The notes under the pieces: model-generated
What the model saw: only the letters and a program-made list of their open reading frames with translations
Told to the model about the DNA's origin: nothing
Databases searched by the model: none
From: Streptomyces sp. TN58
GTDB taxonomy: Bacteria > Actinomycetota > Actinomycetes > Streptomycetales > Streptomycetaceae
Reading direction: 5' to 3'
Assembly: GCF_001941845.1 (NCBI RefSeq)
Contig: NZ_CP018870.1
Coordinates: 2,635,001-2,699,000 of the forward strand
DNA length: 64,000 nucleotides
Shown here: positions 62,254-64,000 of the stretch, one piece after another
How the letters are laid out: each line of letters begins with the position of its first letter
Position numbering within the stretch: position 1 is the first letter of the stretch
Translations under genes and position numbers: made by a program

Positions 62254-63576
62254 GTGTCGACATCCAATGATCAAGCGGCGGCCTCGGACGCCAACTTAGT
62301 GCCTGCCCGATGGCAGGAAGCATTCGAGGGTCTGATGAGCCGAATAGCAGGCCGGTTCTCCAGGGTTGAACCCCGCCGCCGGGTGCGCCAGTTGGCCCTC
62401 GGGCTGCTGTCGGATCTGCCGCGGAAGAACTGCTGGACCCTGGCCGAGCACGCCGGCGACGCCAGCCCGGACGGCATGCAGCACCTGCTGCACCGCGCGA
62501 AGTGGGACGCCGACGCGGTCCGCGACGACGTATGTACTTACGTGGTCGAGCACCTGCGCGACAGCGAGGCGGTGCTCGTGGTCGACGAGACCGGAGACCT
62601 GAAGAAGGGCACCGCGACGGTCGGCGTGCAGCGCCAGTACACCGGTACAGCCGGGCGGATCGAGAACGCCCAGGTCGCCGTCTACCTGGTCTACTCCGCA
62701 GCGAGCGGGCACGCCGCGATCGACCGGTCCCTGTACGTGCCGCGCTCGTGGACCGATGACCGCGACCGGTGCCGGGCGGTTGGCATCCCCGACGGCCTGG
62801 CCTTCGCGACCAAGCCCCAGTTGGCCGCCCAGATGATCCTTCGGGCGCTGGACGCGGGCACGCCCGCCCGCTGGGTCGCGGGCGACGAGGTCTATGGCGA
62901 CAACCCGCACCTTCGAGCCGCGCTGGAATCCCGCCCGATCGGCTACGTGCTGGCTGTCTCCAGCACCCACCGAGTCGCCACACACGCCGGCAGGTTCCCG
63001 GCGAAGGCGCTGGTCGCGCGGATCCCGAAGAGGGCCTGGCAGCGGCTGTCCGCCGGCGCGGGCGCGAAAGGCGAGCGGTACTACGAGTGGGCCCAGCTCG
63101 ATATCACTGGTCCGGCGGGGCGTCCCGGGCACTGGTGGCTGCTGGTCCGCCGCAACCGGCGAAGCGGCGAACTCGCTTTCTACCGCTGCTTCTCACCCCG
63201 CCCGGTGCCGCTGTCCGAGCTGGTCCGCGTGGCCGGGCGGCGCTGGACGGTGGAGGAGACCTTCCAAGCCAGCAAGGGCCTGACCGGCCTGGACGAACAC
63301 CAGGTCCGCCGCTGGACCTCCTGGCACCGCTGGGTCACCCTCACCATGCTCGCCCACGCCTTCCTCGCCGTCACCGCAGCCGCCGAGCGCCGCGACCATC
63401 CAGGCCCCGACGGACTGATCCCCTTGACCGGCAACGAGATCCAACACCTGTTCGCCGCGTTGATCAACCCGGTCCACGCCCTCGCGCACCGGCTCCACTG
63501 GTCGCAGTGGCGACGCCGACACCAAGCCCGTGCCCGCACCTCTCACTACCGCCGGCAAGCGACGGCACAGCCATGA
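62254..63576 (+). CDS. IS701-family (DDE_5) transposase
   Basis: The 440-aa protein has the DDE pattern LVVDETGDLKKG (first Asp), WVAGDEVYGDN (second Asp) and RRWTVEETFQASKGLTGLDE (Glu), with the HLLHRAKWD N-terminal motif typical of the family. It is full length with no frameshift, so it may be active. Start is GTG 62254. Confidence 0.92.
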   Translation: MSTSNDQAAASDANLVPARWQEAFEGLMSRIAGRFSRVEPRRRVRQLALGLLSDLPRKNCWTLAEHAGDASPDGMQHLLHRAKWDADAVRDDVCTYVVEHLRDSEAVLVVDETGDLKKGTATVGVQRQYTGTAGRIENAQVAVYLVYSAASGHAAIDRSLYVPRSWTDDRDRCRAVGIPDGLAFATKPQLAAQMILRALDAGTPARWVAGDEVYGDNPHLRAALESRPIGYVLAVSSTHRVATHAGRFPAKALVARIPKRAWQRLSAGAGAKGERYYEWAQLDITGPAGRPGHWWLLVRRNRRSGELAFYRCFSPRPVPLSELVRVAGRRWTVEETFQASKGLTGLDEHQVRRWTSWHRWVTLTMLAHAFLAVTAAAERRDHPGPDGLIPLTGNEIQHLFAALINPVHALAHRLHWSQWRRRHQARARTSHYRRQATAQP

Positions 63577-63611
63577 AGATCACGATCTACGGCTGCAGTA
63601 CTAGGCAGGCC

Positions 63612-64000
63612 ATGAGCGACGACTGGCAGTTCGAAGTTCCCACCACTGGCAGCAAGCACCTTCCTCCCGACGCCCGGTACATGGAGGCCCTCAGCAGCCA
63701 GGGGTACGGGTTCGAGGTCGCCATCGCCGACCTCGTCGACAACTCCATCGACGCCGGGGCCCGGGACGTGGTGATCCACTTCCTGCGCGACGAGGACCGG
63801 CTCGTCAGCCTGCTCGTCATCGACGACGGGAAGGGAATGACCGACGAGGAACTCGATGTCGCCATGACCGTCGGGGGGCGCCGCGACTACGCGTCGGAGG
63901 CCCTGGGGATGTTCGGCACCGGGTTGAAGTCCGCGTCACTCAGTCATGCGTCGGCGGTGACCGTCGTGAGCAAGACGCGCAGGACCAGGGCCGTGGGTCG
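63612..64000 (+). CDS. MORC/GHKL-type ATPase, N-terminal part
   Basis: The 129 codons present encode a GHKL ATP-binding domain: LVDNSIDAGA (N box), VIDDGKGMTDEE (G1) and MFGTGLKSASLSHAS (G2), i.e. the HATPase_c_3/MORC pattern. The gene runs off the window. Prokaryotic members occur in restriction or conflict loci, so more such genes may follow. The ATG is 7 bp after the insertion sequence; GGCAGG is the only ribosome-site candidate. Confidence 0.85.
   Translation, partial: MSDDWQFEVPTTGSKHLPPDARYMEALSSQGYGFEVAIADLVDNSIDAGARDVVIHFLRDEDRLVSLLVIDDGKGMTDEELDVAMTVGGRRDYASEALGMFGTGLKSASLSHASAVTVVSKTRRTRAVG

Larger units (their letters stand above)
61714..63604 (+). mobile_element. IS701-type insertion sequence with passenger gene
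   Basis: The ends 61714-61740 and 63578-63604 are inverted with one mismatch in 27. Both outer ends are CTAG, which fits the 4-bp YTAG-type target duplication of the IS701 family. The 1.89-kb element holds a transposase gene and a second gene of 150 codons, longer than usual for this family. Confidence 0.88.

Overview
The window is about 72% GC, and its codon use, gene families and gene order are those of a Streptomyces chromosome. The first 13 kb (glmS-type aminotransferase, adpA, ornA, tRNA-His, cebR-cebEFG-bglC) and a later cdgA-type GGDEF/EAL gene follow the order I know from the core of Streptomyces coelicolor, so this is mostly core DNA with accessory additions.

Layout. 0-4.5 kb: glutamine-fructose-6-phosphate aminotransferase, an acetate-type transporter and a universal stress protein. 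4.7-6.6 kb: the developmental regulator adpA and oligoribonuclease, with a hairpin over the ornA ribosome site. 6.7-12.6 kb: tRNA-His and the cellobiose/cellotriose uptake operon with its repressor and a 14-bp operator. 12.6-18.2 kb: an NmrA-type reductase facing a MarR regulator, a DsbB-like membrane protein that has lost redox cysteines with a 54-residue partner, and a two-component system. 18.2-22.6 kb: two methyltransferase/aminopropyltransferase-fold proteins, an XRE/TPR regulator and 800 bp of repeats. 22.6-27.4 kb: a histidine phosphatase diverging from a three-gene set made of a Cas4/RecB-like Fe-S nuclease, an unrecognised protein and an SF1 helicase. 27.4-33.6 kb: a MarR/flavin reductase pair, tRNA-Lys, a secreted M6-like metalloprotease and a PAS-GGDEF-EAL protein.

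33.6-46.3 kb is rich in secreted wall and polysaccharide enzymes: two tachylectin-propeller proteins with different hydrolase ends, a GH18 chitinase and an AA10 lytic polysaccharide monooxygenase. Both chitin genes carry DasR-type sites, so they probably respond together to chitin. Between them lie a small operon for a 57-residue secreted peptide with a repeated SINWD motif, divergent from a TrmB/LuxR-type regulator, an XRE/DUF397 pair, a luciferase-like oxidoreductase and an IclR regulator. 46.4-54.2 kb has a band-7 protein, an NlpC/P60 protein, a class F sortase, a HAD phosphatase and a LAHTG wall-anchored protein. 54.4-61.6 kb has extragenic repeats, a ROK regulator divergent from a Gfo/Idh/MocA dehydrogenase, a fumarylacetoacetase-type hydrolase, a YidC-like protein with a DUF6412 partner, a class E sortase and a SEC-C protein.

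The right edge carries an IS701-type element with clear ends and a CTAG duplication. It holds an extra passenger gene and sits 7 bp before the start of a MORC/GHKL-type ATPase that runs off the window. Three identical tRNA-Lys genes are spread over 20 kb. The strongest candidates for undescribed biology are the nuclease-helicase trio (23.3-27.4 kb), the SINWD peptide operon (36.3-38.0 kb) and the insertion-sequence/ATPase junction (61.7-64.0 kb).
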